Shown: positions 7,370 to 16,109, counted from the first letter of the stretch. The stretch is 16,474 bases of DNA from an uncultured Bacteroides sp. (GCF_949298305.1 NZ_CASFWU010000094.1:1-16474); one strand, 5' to 3'. The notes: a model not told the origin generated them from the letters alone. A program made the numbers and translations.

Positions 7370-8482
7370 ATGATAACAAAGAAGAACATGAAGAGGCAGA
7401 TGCTTTGTGCCATCTGCGGTGCGGCCTTGGCCGCGTGCGGCAATGCGCCTGCCGTACAGACACAATCGGAGTATGAAGTGATGAACGTTGCGACTACCGA
7501 CAAAGAACTACAGACTTCTTATTCGGCCACTATCCGCGGACGGCAGGATATTGACATCTATCCGCAGGTGTCGGGCACCCTGACCAAGCTGTGTGTGGTG
7601 GAAGGACAGCAGGTGAAGAAAGGGCAACTGTTGTTCATTATCGACCAGGTTCCCTATCTGGCGGCTCTGCGCACCGCCGAGGCCAACGTGGAGGCGGCAA
7701 AGGCGGGAGTGGCCACCTCGCAGCTGACGTATGACAGCAAGAAGAAGCTGTATGACGAAAAGGTGGTGTCCGAATTTGACCTGAGCACGGCCTACAACAA
7801 CCTGCTCACCGCCAAGGCCCAGCTGGCACAGGCCGAGGCCCAGCAGGTGAATGCCGCCAACAACCTCTCCTATACCGAAGTGAAAAGCCCGGCAGACGGC
7901 ATGGTGGGCACACTGCCCTATCGGGTGGGCGCCCTGGTGAGCTCGAACATGGCCCAGCCGCTGACCACCGTTTCGGACAACTCGGTGATGTACGTCTACT
8001 TCTCCATGACCGAGAACCAGTTGCTGGACCTTGTGCGCCGTTACGGCTCCAAGAACAAGGCCCTGGAAGAGATGCCCCCGGTGGAGTTGCAGCTGAACGA
8101 CAAGTCCATGTATGAACAGACGGGACAGGTGGAGACCATCAGTGGAGTCATTGATACCTCCACAGGGACGGTCAGCCTGCGTGCCGCCTTCCCCAACGAG
8201 GACGGGCTGCTGACCAGCGGAAGCTCGGGCAACGTGATTATTACCAACAGCCGGGAGGGATGCGTCGTCATTCCGCAGAGCGCCACGTTCGAGATACAGG
8301 ACAAGGTCTATGTCTATAAGGTGGTGGACGGCAAGACGCAGTCGGCACAGGTGGTTGTGACGCGGGTCAACGGCGGCGAGGAGTACATCGTGGAGAGCGG
8401 CCTTCAGACCGGCGATGTGATTGTGACCGAAGGTGTAGGCTTGCTGAACGACGGTGTGGAAATAAAGACGAAACTTAACTAA
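7370..8482 (+). CDS. RND efflux periplasmic adaptor lipoprotein (AcrA/MexA type)
   Basis: The membrane-fusion subunit of a tripartite efflux pump, linking the inner-membrane transporter to the outer-membrane channel. The 370-residue protein has a lipoprotein signal peptide with lipobox LAAC (C23), so it should be lipid-anchored facing the periplasm. The first half of the lipoyl domain is at about 62-92 (IYPQVSGTLTKLCVVEGQ), an alpha-helical hairpin rich in Ala and Gln at about 95-165, and the second lipoyl half at about 167-195 (VKSPADGMVGTLPYRVG). Beta-barrel and membrane-proximal domains follow. ATG 7370 is used here; ATG 7388 would give a more typical signal peptide starting MKRQM. The transporter gene follows after 11 nt. 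No defects are visible. Confidence 0.94.
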   Translation: MITKKNMKRQMLCAICGAALAACGNAPAVQTQSEYEVMNVATTDKELQTSYSATIRGRQDIDIYPQVSGTLTKLCVVEGQQVKKGQLLFIIDQVPYLAALRTAEANVEAAKAGVATSQLTYDSKKKLYDEKVVSEFDLSTAYNNLLTAKAQLAQAEAQQVNAANNLSYTEVKSPADGMVGTLPYRVGALVSSNMAQPLTTVSDNSVMYVYFSMTENQLLDLVRRYGSKNKALEEMPPVELQLNDKSMYEQTGQVETISGVIDTSTGTVSLRAAFPNEDGLLTSGSSGNVIITNSREGCVVIPQSATFEIQDKVYVYKVVDGKTQSAQVVVTRVNGGEEYIVESGLQTGDVIVTEGVGLLNDGVEIKTKLN

Positions 8483-8493
8483 ACCAAGGGAAT

Positions 8494-11400
8494 ATGAATC
8501 TTAGAACATTTATAGAGCGCCCGGTATTCTCGGCAGTCATCTCCATTACGATTGTCATTCTGGGCATTATCGGACTGTTTACATTGCCCGTTGAGCAATA
8601 TCCCGACATCGCGCCCCCTACGGTGATGGTCTCCACCACCTACTACGGTGCCAATGCCGAGACCTTGCAGAAGAGTGTCATTGCGCCGCTGGAGGAGGCC
8701 ATCAACGGTGTGGAGAACATGACCTACATGACCTCCACGGCCACCAACAACGGCTCGGCCACCATCACCATCTACTTCAAGCAGGGAGTAGACCCCGACA
8801 TGGCGGCGGTGAACGTACAGAACCGTGTGTCCAAGGCTACGGGCCAGTTGCCGGCCGAAGTGACGCAGGTGGGTGTAACTACCCTGAAGCGACAGACCAG
8901 TATGCTGCAGATATTCACTCTCTCCAGTCCCGACGACACCTACGACGAGAGCTTTCTGGCCAACTACATCAGCATCAACCTGAAACCCGAAATTCTGCGT
9001 ATACAGGGCGTCGGCGAGCTGGTGATTCTGGGTGGTGACTACCCCATGCGTGTCTGGATGAAGCCCGATGTCATGGCGCAGTACAAACTGGTGTCGTCCG
9101 ACGTGACGGCTGTCCTGGCCGAGCAGAACATAGAGGCGGCCACCGGCTCCATTGGCGAGAACTCCAAGGAGACCTATCAGTACACCATGAAGTACAAGGG
9201 CCGTTTGATGACGCCCGAGGAGTTCGGCGAAATCGTTGTGCGCAGTACGGAAGACGGTGAGGTGCTGAAGCTGAAAGACATTGCCGACATTGAGCTGGGA
9301 CGTGAGTCATACGCCTACGTGGGTGAGCAGAACGGACATCCGGGCGTGTCGTGCATGGTGTTCCAGACGGCAGGCTCCAACGCCACGGAGGTGAACGGGC
9401 AGATTGACGCCTTCCTGGAGGAGGCGGGCAAAGACTTGCCCAAGGGAGTGGAACTGACACAGATGATGAGTACCAACGACTTCCTGTTTGCCTCTATCCA
9501 CGAGGTGGTGAAGACCCTCATCGAGGCCATCATCCTGGTTATCCTTGTGGTCTATGTCTTCTTGCAGGACCTTCGTTCCACGCTCATTCCGCTGGTGGGC
9601 ATCATCGTGTCGCTCATCGGTACGTTTGCCTTCATGGCCGTGGCAGGCTTCAGCATCAACCTCATCACGCTGTTCGCCCTGGTGCTGGTCATCGGTACGG
9701 TGGTGGACGATGCCATTGTGGTGGTGGAGGCCGTGCAGGCGCGGTTCGACGTGGGCTACCGCTCTTCTTACATGGCCAGCATCGACGCCATGAAGGGCAT
9801 CAGCAACGCCGTCATCACTTCCTCACTGGTGTTCATGGCGGTGTTCATTCCGGTTTCGTTCATGGGCGGCACGTCGGGTACGTTCTACACGCAGTTCGGT
9901 CTGACCATGGCCGTGGCGGTGGGCATCTCGGCCGTCAACGCCCTGACGCTCAGCCCCGCGCTCTGTGCCCTGCTGCTGAAACCCTATGTCAACGCGGACG
10001 GAACGCAGAAGGACAACTTCGCCGCCCGCTTCCGCAAGGCCTTCAATGCCGCCTTCTCGGCAATGGTGGAGAAGTATAAGAACGGTGTGCTCTTCTTCGT
10101 CAAGCGCCGCTGGCTGGCGTTCGGCGTGCTGGGCTGCTCGGTGGTGCTGCTGGTAGTGCTGATGAACACCACCAAGACGAGCCTTGTGCCCGACGAGGAC
10201 CAGGGCGTGGTGATGGTCAACGTAACCACCCCTCCGGGCAGTTCCGTTGCCACGACGGACAAGGTGGTGAAGCGCATCTATGAGAGCATCAAGGACATCC
10301 CCCAGATCAAGAACGTCTCCAAGACCACGGGCTATGGCCTTATCTCCGGACAGGGCAACTCGGCCGGTATGTTCATCCTTCGTCTGAAGGACTGGGACGA
10401 GCGTACCGCCGCCGAGGACCAGATACAGGCGGTGATAGGCCAGATTTATGCCCGCACGGCCCACATCAAGGATGCCACCGTGTTTGCCATGTCTCCCGGT
10501 ATGATTCCCGGCTACGGCATGGGTAACTCGCTCGACGTCAACGTGCAGGACAAGGCTGGCGGCGACCTGACCACCTTCTATAACTACACCCGCTCCTACA
10601 TCGACGCCCTGAACCAGCGGCCTGAAATCAGCCGCGCCTATTCTACCTTCGACGTCCGCTTCCCGCAGTGGAAGGTGGAGGTGGATGCAGCCAAGTGCAA
10701 GCGTGCGGGCATCAGCCCCAGCGAGGTACTCTCCACCCTGTCCGGCTACTACGGCGGGCAGTATGTGTCCGACTTCAACCGCTTCTCCAAGGTCTACAAG
10801 GTGATGATTCAGGCAGCACCCCGGTACCGCCTGGACGAGAACTCGCTGAACAACGTCTTTGTGCGCATGGCCGACGGCGAGATGGCACCCCTCAGCCAGT
10901 TTGTCCACCTGACGCGTACCTACGGTTCGGAGACTTTGAGCCGCTTCAACATGTACAACTCCATTGCCCTGAACGTCATGCCGGCCGACGGATACAGTAC
11001 GGGCGACGCCCTGCGTGCGGTGAAGGAGACGGCCGCCGTCACCCTGCCCAAGGGCTATGGCTATGACTTCGGCGGCATCACCCGTGAGGAGAACCAGCAG
11101 AGCAGCAACACGGCCATCATCTTCGGCATCTGCATCCTGATGATTTACCTCATCCTCTGTGCCCTCTACGAGAGCTTCCTCGTTCCCTTTGCCGTCATCC
11201 TGGCCGTGCCGGTGGGCCTGATGGGCAGCTTCCTCTTTGCCAAGGTCATGGGACTGGAGAACAACATCTACCTCCAGACGGGACTCATCATGCTGATAGG
11301 CCTGCTGGCCAAGACGGCCATCCTGCTCACCGAGTATGCCGCCGAACGGCGCAAGGCCGGCATGGGCCTGATAGCGGCGGCGGTCAGTGCGGCCAAGGCC

Positions 11401-11694
11401 CGTCTGCGACCCATCCTGATGACGGCCCTCACCATGGTGTTCGGCCTCCTGCCGCTGGTAGTGGCCACGGGCGTAGGTGCCAACGGCAACCGCTCGCTGG
11501 GTACGGGTGCCGTGGGCGGCATGGTCATCGGTACGCTGGCACTGCTCTTCCTGGTGCCGTCGTTCTTCGTGGTCTTCCAGTGGTTGCAGGAGCGCTTCAG
11601 CCCCGCACGGCCCTTGCAGACCGAAGACTGGCAGATAGAGGAGGAGAAGAAGGTGAGCGACCGCGAGATAGAACAGGCTCACAAGCCGGAGTAA
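8494..11694 (+). CDS. RND efflux transporter, HAE1 family (AcrB/MexB type)
   Basis: The proton-driven inner-membrane pump of the tripartite system, probably exporting hydrophobic or amphiphilic compounds; the substrate range cannot be read from sequence. At 1066 residues it is full length. The N-terminus MNLRTFIERPVFSAVIS and LPVEQYPDIAPP are classic HAE1. The proton-relay residues are present: D405 and D406 in TM4 (GTVVDDAIVVVEAV) and K940 in TM10 (LLAKTAILLTEYA), with T977 in TM11. Two large periplasmic loops and twelve membrane segments follow the usual order (TM2-6 from about 340, TM8-12 from about 872). It is 11 nt after the adaptor gene and 25 nt before the outer-membrane factor gene. 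It belongs to the same broad class as the Bacteroides BmeB pumps, but I cannot say which one. Confidence 0.96.
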   Translation: MNLRTFIERPVFSAVISITIVILGIIGLFTLPVEQYPDIAPPTVMVSTTYYGANAETLQKSVIAPLEEAINGVENMTYMTSTATNNGSATITIYFKQGVDPDMAAVNVQNRVSKATGQLPAEVTQVGVTTLKRQTSMLQIFTLSSPDDTYDESFLANYISINLKPEILRIQGVGELVILGGDYPMRVWMKPDVMAQYKLVSSDVTAVLAEQNIEAATGSIGENSKETYQYTMKYKGRLMTPEEFGEIVVRSTEDGEVLKLKDIADIELGRESYAYVGEQNGHPGVSCMVFQTAGSNATEVNGQIDAFLEEAGKDLPKGVELTQMMSTNDFLFASIHEVVKTLIEAIILVILVVYVFLQDLRSTLIPLVGIIVSLIGTFAFMAVAGFSINLITLFALVLVIGTVVDDAIVVVEAVQARFDVGYRSSYMASIDAMKGISNAVITSSLVFMAVFIPVSFMGGTSGTFYTQFGLTMAVAVGISAVNALTLSPALCALLLKPYVNADGTQKDNFAARFRKAFNAAFSAMVEKYKNGVLFFVKRRWLAFGVLGCSVVLLVVLMNTTKTSLVPDEDQGVVMVNVTTPPGSSVATTDKVVKRIYESIKDIPQIKNVSKTTGYGLISGQGNSAGMFILRLKDWDERTAAEDQIQAVIGQIYARTAHIKDATVFAMSPGMIPGYGMGNSLDVNVQDKAGGDLTTFYNYTRSYIDALNQRPEISRAYSTFDVRFPQWKVEVDAAKCKRAGISPSEVLSTLSGYYGGQYVSDFNRFSKVYKVMIQAAPRYRLDENSLNNVFVRMADGEMAPLSQFVHLTRTYGSETLSRFNMYNSIALNVMPADGYSTGDALRAVKETAAVTLPKGYGYDFGGITREENQQSSNTAIIFGICILMIYLILCALYESFLVPFAVILAVPVGLMGSFLFAKVMGLENNIYLQTGLIMLIGLLAKTAILLTEYAAERRKAGMGLIAAAVSAAKARLRPILMTALTMVFGLLPLVVATGVGANGNRSLGTGAVGGMVIGTLALLFLVPSFFVVFQWLQERFSPARPLQTEDWQIEEEKKVSDREIEQAHKPE

Positions 11695-11719
11695 ACAGGA
11701 ATATACCTATATCAACCCA

Positions 11720-13080
11720 ATGAAACCAATCCGTATGAAGAAACTATTCATCGTTGTGCTGGCGGCTGTATCGCTGAGCAGTTGCGGCATCTATAACAAA
11801 TATCAGCGGCCCGCCGACATCCGGACCGAAGGCCTCTACGGGCAGGAGGCCGGGGCGGGCGATACGGCCTCCATCGCCTCCTTGTCGTGGCGTGAGGCCT
11901 TTGCCGACCCCCGCTTGCAGCAGCTGATTGACTCGGCGCTGGCCAACAACACCGACCTGCTCTCTGCCCGCGAGCGCATCAAGGAGGCCGAAGCCACCCC
12001 TATCTGCCTTCGTTCATGCTCACTCCGCAGGGAGGTGTCAGCAGCTTCGACGGTGCCAAGGGCTCGTGGACCTATACGGGCATTGCCTCGGCCAGCTGGG
12101 AGGTGGACATCTTCGGACGGCTGACCAATGCCAAACGCCGCTCCAAGGCGCTCTACGAGCAGAGCCTGGAGTATGAGCAGGCGGTCAGCACTTCGCTCAT
12201 AGCCAACATGGCCAACCTCTACTACACCCTGCTGATGCTGGACGAGCAGTACCGCATCTCGCAGGAGACGGCCCTCAGCTGGCAGGAGAGCGTGCGCACC
12301 ATGCGCGCCATGATGGAGGCCGGCATGACCAACGAGGCCGGCGTGGCACAGGCGGAGGCCAACTGCCGCCAGGTGGAGGCTTCGCTCCTCGACCTGGAAC
12401 AACAGATTAAGGAAGTGGAGAACAGCATCTGCATCCTGCTGGGCACCGTGCCCGGCCCCGTGGAGCGCGGACGACTGGAAGGACAGACCTTCCCCGAAGA
12501 CCTCTCGGTAGGCGTGCCGCTCCAGCTGCTCTCCCGACGGCCCGACGTGAAGAGCGCCGAACTGGCCCTGGCCTCGGCCTTCTACTCCACCAATGCCGCC
12601 CGCTCGGCCTTCTATCCTTCCATCACCCTGAGCGGCACGGCGGGCTGGACCAACTCGGCCGGGAGCCTGATTGTCAATCCGGGCAAGGTGCTGCTCTCGG
12701 CCGTAGCCTCGCTGACGCAGCCGCTCTTCAACCGGGGACAGAACGTGGCCCAGCTGAAGATTGCCAAGGCCCAGCAGGAAGAGGCCAAGCTGGCCTTCCA
12801 GCAGACGCTGCTCAACGCCGGCAGCGAGGTGAACAACGCCCTCACGCAGGTGCAGAAGGCACGCGGCAGGGCCTCGCTGAGGCAGGAGCAGGTGGCCTCG
12901 CTGGAGGAGGCGGTGCGCAGCACGCAGCTGCTGATGCAGCACGGCACGACCACCTACCTGGAAGTGCTCACGGCCCAGCAGTCCCTGCTGTCGGCCCGAC
13001 TGACGCAGGTGGCCGACCGCTTCGACGAGATACAGGGCATCGTCAACCTCTACCAGGCACTGGGCGGCGGCAGGTCTTGA
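11720..13080 (+). pseudogene. Outer-membrane efflux factor (NodT/OprM type), frameshifted
   Basis: The outer-membrane channel of the pump. The N-terminus is intact: signal peptide with lipobox LSSC (C22), then YQRPADIRTEGLYG and LLSARERIKEAEAT. Just after that, near 11996-12001, the frame changes from that of 11720 to that of 12001; the old frame runs to a stop at 12124. The new frame continues YLPSFMLTPQGG and then a normal OMF body through LSRRPDVKSAELALASA, YPSITLSGTAGW and NQGxxTYLEVLTAQQSLL-like sequence to 13080. OMF alignments normally have about seven more residues between AEAT and YLPSF. A loss of about 19 nt would explain both the missing residues and the -1 shift. The second fragment lacks a signal peptide, so no functional channel is expected. 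Sequencing or assembly error is possible. Confidence 0.85.
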
Positions 13081-13096
13081 GCGCCGCCGGAATGGG

Positions 13097-13173
13097 AGTC
13101 TGCCCCACGCAAGGCGTACCTCTCTCTCTTCCCTGCAAAGGAGGAGAAAGGTACCCCTCGTGTGGGGCAGACT
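13097..13173. terminator. Long imperfect hairpin just after the efflux operon
   Basis: Arms 13097-13121 and 13149-13173 are 25 bp each and reverse complementary except at three positions; the outer 12 pairs (AGTCTGCCCCAC) are perfect. The loop is 27 nt. It begins 17 bp after the outer-membrane factor stop. No T-tract follows, so RNA stabilisation or a non-standard terminator is as likely as an intrinsic one. Confidence 0.5.
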
Positions 13174-13211
13174 GTCTGTTGGTGCGTGGAAAGGATTGCC
13201 CTCCGGCGTAG

Positions 13212-13311
13212 GAAAAGTTATAAAGCAGCGGCTGCGTTTTACATCGCAAGGCTTCAGTTGTACATCTGAGCCGCTCAGTTCTACAACGCAGCCGCTGCTT
13301 TTAAACTTTTC
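13212..13311. terminator. 100-bp inverted repeat, candidate bidirectional terminator
   Basis: Arms 13212-13238 and 13285-13311 are 27 bp with two mismatches; the core AAAGCAGCGGCTGCGTT (13222-13238) is perfect against 13285-13301. Each end runs into T-rich sequence on its own strand (CTGCTTTTAAACTTTT on plus), suiting a terminator that works for both the efflux operon and the opposing GH31 gene. Inside the loop is a further palindrome, CTGAGC-C-GCTCAG (13266-13278). Confidence 0.6.
13233..13295. repeat. 21-bp tandem array (array B) inside the 100-bp palindrome
   Basis: Three degenerate units of 21 bp at 13233-13253, 13254-13274 and 13275-13295 share the pattern GTTnTACA followed six to seven bases later by AG. 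Units 2 and 3 both begin TCAGTT and end AGCCGC. The array overlaps the inverted repeat, so its symmetry is partly explained by the palindrome. Confidence 0.5.
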
Positions 13312-13328
13312 GGCAGGCGAGGGGCATC

Positions 13329-13372
13329 TTTTCTCTGTACGTGGGCAAGCTTTTCTCCGTATGTGGGCAAAC
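13329..13372. repeat. 22-bp direct repeat, two copies (array C)
   Basis: Units 13329-13350 and 13351-13372 match at 19 of 22 positions. Each starts TTTTCTC and contains GTGGGCAA. The GTGGGCAA of the second copy (13363-13370) can also fold against TTGCCCCAC (13376-13384) with one bulged base, giving a small terminator-like hairpin. Confidence 0.65.
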
Positions 13373-13376
13373 AAAT

Positions 13377-13418
13377 TGCCCCACGCGTGGGAGGCGGATG
13401 CCGGCCATGCGTGGGGCA
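13377..13418. terminator. Palindrome cluster before the GH31 3' end
   Basis: TGCCCCACGC (13377-13386) and GCGTGGGGCA (13409-13418) are perfect 10-bp arms. The left arm overlaps a 12-bp palindrome CCCACGCGTGGG (13380-13391), so alternative folds exist. The same TGCCCCACGC also occurs at 13101-13110. On the minus strand this lies 62 bp past the GH31 stop and may form part of its 3' end. The whole gap 13081-13479 contains no credible gene. Confidence 0.45.
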
Positions 13419-13479
13419 GGGGTGTGGATGCCGGTGGGGGCGGTCGGGCTCCTCGCGGCTGCGGAGCGGGGGAGGGGCG

Positions 13480-16056
13480 TCAGTCGGCCTGGCCTGCTCC
13501 TTCCGCGGGGGCCTTCCAGTCTATGCGGTTCAGGAACCAGCGGATGTCTTCGTCCTTCAGTCCCTGCGCCTTCAGCACTTCGGGGAGGTTATTGTATCTT
13601 TCCATGAATCGGGCGGCCAGCGCGGGCACCTCCTCGGGAGCATAGGTGGCGGCTTCGGCCAGGCTGCCCATGCAGCCCAGGTCTTCCTTCAGGCAGATGC
13701 CGGCGTCGCGCAGCTTCAGGCCTTCGATGGCCTGTCCCACCCGTCGGGCTGCTCCGCTGAGGCCGTCCAGGTCGGCCTTCGCTTCGGGGTAATCTATCCG
13801 GATGTTCACCTCCTCGCCGTTGGCCAGTGCGGGCAGTTCGATGCTGACGGCCAGCTCGTTACCCAGGTATTCGAATCCCGCGGGGCGGCCGTTGACGCTG
13901 ACGGCCTTGGGGGCCAGGGCCGAGAGCACCTTTACGCCATAGTGCCGTTCGGCGGCCATGCCCGGATAGCTGCCTTCCCTCCGGCCGATGGTAATCCGGT
14001 CCGTCGCTCCGTCGCGCACGGCGGTCAGCCTCGTGGTGGCATATTCGCGGGCGTAGTTCTTGTCATTTCCGTTATCCTCGTAGAGGGTGAATCCCTCCGT
14101 CGTCGTCTGTCCGGGGAAGAGGGTCAGCATCACCCGCTCGTTGCAGTTGTCCAGGTTCATCACCTCGTCCGTGTACAGGGGCAATACGGCTCCCGCTTTC
14201 ACGTAGACGGGATATTCGTCGAGGGCGAAGCGCCGCTCCAGCGTCTGTCCTCCCTTCAGCAGGCAGCCGGTGTGCCACTCGTACCACTCGCCTTCGGGCA
14301 GCCACAGGCGCACGGTGGCGTAGCCGTCATCTCCCGCGGGCGTGGTGGCCGGGCAGACGAGGATGTCGTCGCCGAACATGTATTCGTTGCGGAAGGCGTA
14401 GGCCTCCTCGCGTTCGGGCCAGTCGTAGTACAGGGGGCGGCAGAGCGAGAGGCCTTCGTCATAGCCCTTGCGCGCCATGGTGTAGATGTAGGGCGCCAGG
14501 CGGTAGCGTGTGCGGATGGTCTGCCGCAGGATGTCGGCATATTCGTGGCTGAACACCCAGGGCTCCTTGTTCATGGCGGCGCCCTTCTGCGAGTGGGTGC
14601 GCATGATGGGGCTGAAGGCACCGAACTGCATCCAGCGCACGTACATTTCGGGGTCGATGCGGTCGCCCAGGTGTCCGCCTATGTCGTGGCTCCAGTAGCC
14701 GTAGAGCACGTTGGAGGCGGTGGCGTTGAAGTAGGGCTGGTAGGCAAGCGAGTTCCACGACACCATGGCGTCGCCCGAGAAGCCGGCCTGATAGCGGTGG
14801 TTGCCCATGCCTCCCCAGCGGTGGTAGAGCAGGGGACGCTGCTTGCCGAACTTCTCCATCTGGCTGAAGAACACGTAGTTCAGCCACCAGGTGTTGGTCA
14901 GCCCCTTCACCTGCGGGTCGTAGATGTCCTGCTGCCAGTCCAGCCACCAGAAGTCCACGCCTTCCTGCTCCATCGGGGTCAGGATGTGCTTGAACATGCT
15001 CCGGATGAACCTTTTGTCCGAGCTTACCCAGGGGATGGTCTTTCCGTCCTGCCGGTTCAGTTCGCGCGCCAGGTCGGCATATTTCTCTTCGTAGGGCGCC
15101 ACGCCGTCGGCCGGGTGCAGGTTCAGCGTCACCTTCAGGCCGTTCTCTTTCAGGTGGCTCATCAGCTTCTGCGGGTTGGGGAAGAGGTATTTGTTCCAGG
15201 TCCATCCCGTCCATCCGCCTTTTCCCTCTTCGGTGTAGTGCCAGTCCATGTCGATGACCATCACGTCCACGGGTATGCCGTAGTTGCGGAAGTTCTCCGT
15301 CAGTTCGCGCATTTCCTTGTCCGAGTAGGCCCAGTAGCGCGACCACCAGTAGCCGAAGGCATAGCGGGGCAGCAGCGGCATCTTGCCTGCCAGCAGGGTG
15401 AAGTCCTTCAGCGCCTCCTTGTAGCGGTGTCCGTAGGCCATGAAGTAGTAGTCCTGTCCGCCGTTGTCGGGTCTCGGCTTCACCCAGCTCCATTCGGGGT
15501 CGTTGTCGAAGAGCAGGCCTTCGGAGTCGTCGATGAAGGTCCATCCGTCCTTGGCCAGCAGTCCGTCCTCCAGCGTCAGTGTGTCCCCCTTCTGGCTGTC
15601 GCGCACCCAGGTCTGTGTCTGCACGTTGCCGTCCATGCCGTCCAGCGTGCGGTGGGTGCCCTTCAGGTTGGCCTTCTGCTTCATGCCCGGCTTCCACACG
15701 AAGGGGAAGGCCTTGTCCGTCGAGGCGATGGAGAGGTTCTCGGCCGTGAACCTGCCGCTGCCCGTGCGGTAGCTGAGCTTCATCTTTCGGGTGATGATTT
15801 CCACCTTCTTCTTTCCTTTCTTTACGCGGAAGTCGGTCTGGGGATAGGTTCTGTTCACGGCAATGAACGACGGCTCGTCAACAAATTGGCCGTCAGGTGC
15901 ATACTCCATGCGTATCATGCCGTCCGAAATGACGGTGAAGCGCACGTTGGGGTCTGCGTAAGCGATGCCCGACCCCGTTTCTTGCGCCCGCAGGGCCGCT
16001 GACAGCATCAGGGCCAGAGCGCAGAACCATTGGATTCTTTTTCTGATGTTTCTCAT
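13480..16056 (-). CDS. Secreted glycoside hydrolase family 31 protein
   Basis: A retaining alpha-glycosidase (alpha-glucosidase, alpha-xylosidase and relatives). The 858-residue precursor starts with a signal peptide ending near ALRA-QE (residue 24), so it is exported, probably to the periplasm or cell surface. An N-terminal beta-sandwich (about 35-225) precedes the catalytic barrel, with YAFGYWWSRYWAYS at 232-245 and VMVIDMDWHY at 265-274. The likely nucleophile is D373 in WWLDWQQ and the acid/base D429 in FSGDAMVSW; HDIGGH follows at 457-462. The nucleophile motif differs from the common WxDMNE, so the subfamily is uncertain and I do not assign a substrate. A C-terminal beta region (about 560-755) is followed by an extra helical stretch of about 100 residues. 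No SusC/D partners are present in the window. Confidence 0.92.
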   Translation of the reverse strand: MRNIRKRIQWFCALALMLSAALRAQETGSGIAYADPNVRFTVISDGMIRMEYAPDGQFVDEPSFIAVNRTYPQTDFRVKKGKKKVEIITRKMKLSYRTGSGRFTAENLSIASTDKAFPFVWKPGMKQKANLKGTHRTLDGMDGNVQTQTWVRDSQKGDTLTLEDGLLAKDGWTFIDDSEGLLFDNDPEWSWVKPRPDNGGQDYYFMAYGHRYKEALKDFTLLAGKMPLLPRYAFGYWWSRYWAYSDKEMRELTENFRNYGIPVDVMVIDMDWHYTEEGKGGWTGWTWNKYLFPNPQKLMSHLKENGLKVTLNLHPADGVAPYEEKYADLARELNRQDGKTIPWVSSDKRFIRSMFKHILTPMEQEGVDFWWLDWQQDIYDPQVKGLTNTWWLNYVFFSQMEKFGKQRPLLYHRWGGMGNHRYQAGFSGDAMVSWNSLAYQPYFNATASNVLYGYWSHDIGGHLGDRIDPEMYVRWMQFGAFSPIMRTHSQKGAAMNKEPWVFSHEYADILRQTIRTRYRLAPYIYTMARKGYDEGLSLCRPLYYDWPEREEAYAFRNEYMFGDDILVCPATTPAGDDGYATVRLWLPEGEWYEWHTGCLLKGGQTLERRFALDEYPVYVKAGAVLPLYTDEVMNLDNCNERVMLTLFPGQTTTEGFTLYEDNGNDKNYAREYATTRLTAVRDGATDRITIGRREGSYPGMAAERHYGVKVLSALAPKAVSVNGRPAGFEYLGNELAVSIELPALANGEEVNIRIDYPEAKADLDGLSGAARRVGQAIEGLKLRDAGICLKEDLGCMGSLAEAATYAPEEVPALAARFMERYNNLPEVLKAQGLKDEDIRWFLNRIDWKAPAEGAGQAD

Positions 16057-16101
16057 ATTTCTTTGTATTCAGGTTGTTGCTGATAGATTCAAGTGTTGTG
16101 G

Positions 16102-16109
16102 CAAATATA
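16102..16109 (-). promoter_or_regulatory. -7 promoter element of the GH31 gene
   Basis: Read on the minus strand, TATATTTG followed by CC matches the Bacteroides -7 box exactly, 45 bp before the start codon at 16056. No clear -33 TTTG is found at the right distance. Confidence 0.5.

Noticed and set aside
9823..11682. 619-codon minus-strand frame opposite the RND transporter
   Set aside because: It is a shadow of the pump gene, with no family resemblance and biased His/Gly/Gln-rich composition.
11836..13374. 512-codon minus-strand frame opposite the outer-membrane factor
   Set aside because: It runs through the OMF gene and the hairpin region, with no recognisable domain; an antisense artefact.
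13363..16002. 879-codon plus-strand frame opposite the GH31 gene
   Set aside because: Although very long, it mirrors GH31, whose catalytic motifs and signal peptide are clear. The antisense translation is Val/His/Gly-rich and starts inside the palindrome cluster.
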